Assembly: GCF_964340395.1 (NCBI RefSeq)
Contig: NC_135566.1
Coordinates: 15,745,001 to 15,775,000 of the forward strand
Length of the DNA stretch: 30,000 nucleotides
Direction of reading: 5' to 3'
Origin: Glandiceps talaboti
Lineage: Eukaryota > Hemichordata > Enteropneusta > Spengelidae
In this document: one piece after another, positions 27,582-30,000 of the stretch
Layout of the letters: each line of letters begins with the position of its first letter
Position numbering within the stretch: the stretch's first letter is position 1
Made by a program: the position numbers and the translations under genes
Notes under the pieces: generated by a model
Database searches by the model: none
What the model saw: only the letters and a program-made list of their open reading frames with translations
What the model was told of the DNA's origin: nothing

Positions 27582-29353
27582 ATGGTATTGTGGGTCACCA
27601 TCTGACTTTTTTCAGGGCAATGTTGGCCACCATCCGAAGTTCAACAAGGGACTGTGGGTCAATGCTTGATATTTTCGGTCACCACCTAACTTTTTACAAG
27701 TTACTGTCTGACTTTCTATATGGCACTGTGGGTCACTGTCTGACATCTTACAAGGCATTGTGGGTCCCTGTCTGACATTTTACAAGGCGTTGTGGGTCAC
27801 TGTCTGACATTTTACAAAAAGGCATTGTGGGTCACTGTCTGACATTTTCCAAGGCATTGTGGGTCACTGTCTGACATCTTACAAGGCACTGTGGGTCACT
27901 GTCTGACATTTTACAAGGCATTGTGGGTCACTGTCTGACATTTTACAAGGCATTTTGGGTCACTGTCTGACATTTTATAAGGCATTGTGGGTCACTGTCT
28001 GACATTTTATAAGGCATTGTGGGTCACTGTCTGACATTTTACAAGGCGGTTTGGGTCACTGTCTGACATTTTCCAAGGCATTGTGGGTCACTGTCTGACA
28101 TTTTACAAGGCATTGTGGGTCACTGTCTGACATTTTACAAGGCACTGTGGGTCACTGTCTGACATTTTACAAGGCATTGTGGGTCATTGTCTGACATTTT
28201 ATAAGGCATTGTGGGTCACTGTCTGACATTTTACAAGGCGGTTTGGGTCACTGTCTGACATTTTCCAAGGCACTGTGGGTCACTGTCTGACATTTTACAA
28301 GGCACTGTGGGTCACTGTCTGACATTTTACAAGGCATTGTGGGTCACTGTCTGACATCTTACAAGGCACTGTGGGTCACTGTCTGACATTTTACAAGGCA
28401 TTGTGGGTCACTGTCTGACATCTTACAAGGCATTGTGTGTCACTGTCTGACATTTTACAAGGCACTGTGGGTCACTGTCTGACATTTTACAAGGCATTGT
28501 GGGTCACTGTCTGACATTTTACAAGGCGGTTTGGGTCACTGTCTAACATTTTCCAAGGCAGTTTGGGTCACTGTCTGACATTTTACAAGGTATTGTGGGT
28601 CACTGTCTGACATTTTACAAGGCACTGTGGGTCACAGTCTGACATTTTACAAGGCATTGTGGGTCACTGTCTGACATTTTATAAGGCATTGTGGGTCACT
28701 GTCTGACATTTTACAAGGCGGTTTGGGTCACTGTCTGACATTTTCCAAGGCATTGTGGGTCACTGTCTGACATTTTATAAGGCATTGTGGGTCACTGTCT
28801 GACATTTTACAAGGCGGTTTGGGTCACTGTCTGACATTTTCCAAGGCATTGTGGGTCACTGTCTGACATCTTACAAGGCATTGTGGGTCACTGTCTGACT
28901 TTCTATATGGCACTCTGGGTCACCATCTGACATTTTACAAGGCATTGTGGGTCACTGTCTGACATCTTACAAGGCATTGTGGGTCACTGTCTGACATCTT
29001 ACAAGGCATTGTGGGTCACTGTCTGACATCTTACAAGGCATTGTGGGTCACTGTCTGACATCTTACAAGGCATTGTGGGTCACTGTCTGACTTTCTATAT
29101 GGCACTGTGGGTCACCATCTGACATTTTACAAGGCATTGTGGGTCACTGTCTAACATCTTACAAGGCATTGTGGGTCACCGTCTGACATTTCCAAGGCAT
29201 TGTGGGTCACTGTCTGACATTTTACAAGTCATTGTGGGTCACTGTCTGACATTTTACAAGGCATTGTGGGTCACTGTCTGACATTTTACAAGTCATTGTG
29301 GGTCACTGTCTGACATTTTACAAGGCGCTGTCTGTCACCGTCTGACATTTTAC
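27582..29353 (+). repeat. 32-bp satellite array, about 55 units
   Basis: The unit is GCATTGTGGGTCACTGTCTG followed by ACATTTTACAAG (32 bp). The variant GGCGGTTTGGG recurs at 28045, 28237, 28525, 28717 and 28813, always a multiple of 32 apart. The pair 28045/28237 repeats as 28525/28717, giving a 480-bp (15-unit) longer period. The first 130 bp are degenerate and lack the clean unit. Confidence 0.95.
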
Positions 29354-30000
29354 CTCATAGTACCTCATATATTTTACTATTTTGCAATCTAGGCAGGAGT
29401 GGGGTATGGGGTTAAGTTGTTTGTGAAAGTGAATACATCATTATTAAACATTAAGGCTTTCGAAATTTCTTTTCACTGAGGTAGTTGAACAATTGTGTCG
29501 TCACATGGCATATATATTGTATAACTGAAACTATAGGCTTCATTTTTTTAAAAAAAGGCAAAATATGGAAAAATCAAGTTAGGACATGGCATTTATTGTA
29601 TTGTAAGTGAAAATATATGCTTCATTTTTAAAACATCAAGTTAGTAAAATTGTTGGTCTATATCTAAAAACTATGCTACTTGTAAATTGTATGCCGAATT
29701 TATTTGTGAAATTATATTTCAAACTTACATAAGTGCATATTTCTTGAAATAATTGAATAATGTAAATACAAAACCACAACCACATCAACACAAATATACT
29801 ATAGTTAGTTGAAAAAAAAGTCTCCTTACAGACAATGCCACACAACGGAGAAAGTGTCAATGACAAGTCGGATCAAAGGAGCCGACAGATTTGGATGTGG
29901 ACGACCTTGCACCTTACAAATCATATATGAGCTAAAAACGAGTACCTTTGTCACTGAGACAACACAAAGTAAACAGTGGAGTGTGACCACAAAGATGTAG
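29354..30000 (+). other. End of window, AT-rich, possible exon at the edge
   Basis: A pyrimidine tract and CTTACAG at about 29820-29830 look like a 3' splice site. It is followed by less AT-rich sequence and an open frame (RQCHTTEKVSMTSRIKGADR…) that closes with TAG at 29998-30000. No domain is recognised, so this is only a candidate. The 29354-29810 part shows nothing, apart from two similar stretches near 29540 and 29620 (GCTTCATTTTT…AATCAAGTTAG). Confidence 0.25.

Noticed and set aside
27075-27775. Plus-strand open frames over the 310-bp repeat and satellite edge
   Set aside because: They cross repeat boundaries, have no motif and are not conserved between the repeat copies.
29809-30000. 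Terminal open frame after a splice-acceptor-like tract
   Set aside because: No recognised domain, and other frames after the same AG are equally short. Left as a weak candidate rather than a gene.

Overview
The window is animal nuclear DNA. It has spliced exons with GT-AG introns, long microsatellites, dispersed foldback repeats and decayed retroelements. Nothing in it is prokaryotic. The coding style, tandem repeats and retroelement relics suggest a marine invertebrate (a lophotrochozoan or an invertebrate deuterostome). I cannot name the species from sequence alone.

One real gene is clear. From 285 to 12767 on the + strand lie the 16 last exons of a membrane receptor guanylate cyclase of the natriuretic-peptide-receptor type. 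All junctions fit GT-AG and keep phase, giving 707 in-frame residues and a stop. The visible part holds the kinase-homology pseudokinase domain, the signalling helix, a guanylate cyclase domain with its metal-binding and guanine-binding residues intact, and a tail of about 145 residues that I do not recognise. The extracellular domain, membrane segment and promoter lie upstream of the window.

The gene's introns carry (TG)n, (TCTG)n and (GA)n tracts, several foldback (MITE-like) elements, and a 37-bp minisatellite inside a dispersed element. A 50-bp tandem repeat runs in register into the 3' splice site of the main catalytic exon. A palindromic element with an 8-bp target duplication lies 87 bp after the stop codon, in the probable 3' UTR.

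From about 12.8 kb to the end I see no intact gene. This half holds a 356-bp foldback element, a 31-bp satellite (16.0-18.4 kb) and its inverted counterpart (24.4-25.3 kb), and a microsatellite block. It also holds two relics of one CUB-domain exon on the minus strand, a second copy of the 37-bp-unit element, and a non-LTR reverse-transcriptase relic. Further on are a minus-strand relic of a zinc-ribbon plus coiled-coil protein of the mobile-element ORF1 kind, a three-copy repeat of about 310 bp, and a 32-bp satellite (27.6-29.35 kb) with longer-period structure. The relics, arrays and foldbacks make this a repeat-rich flank downstream of a single signalling gene.
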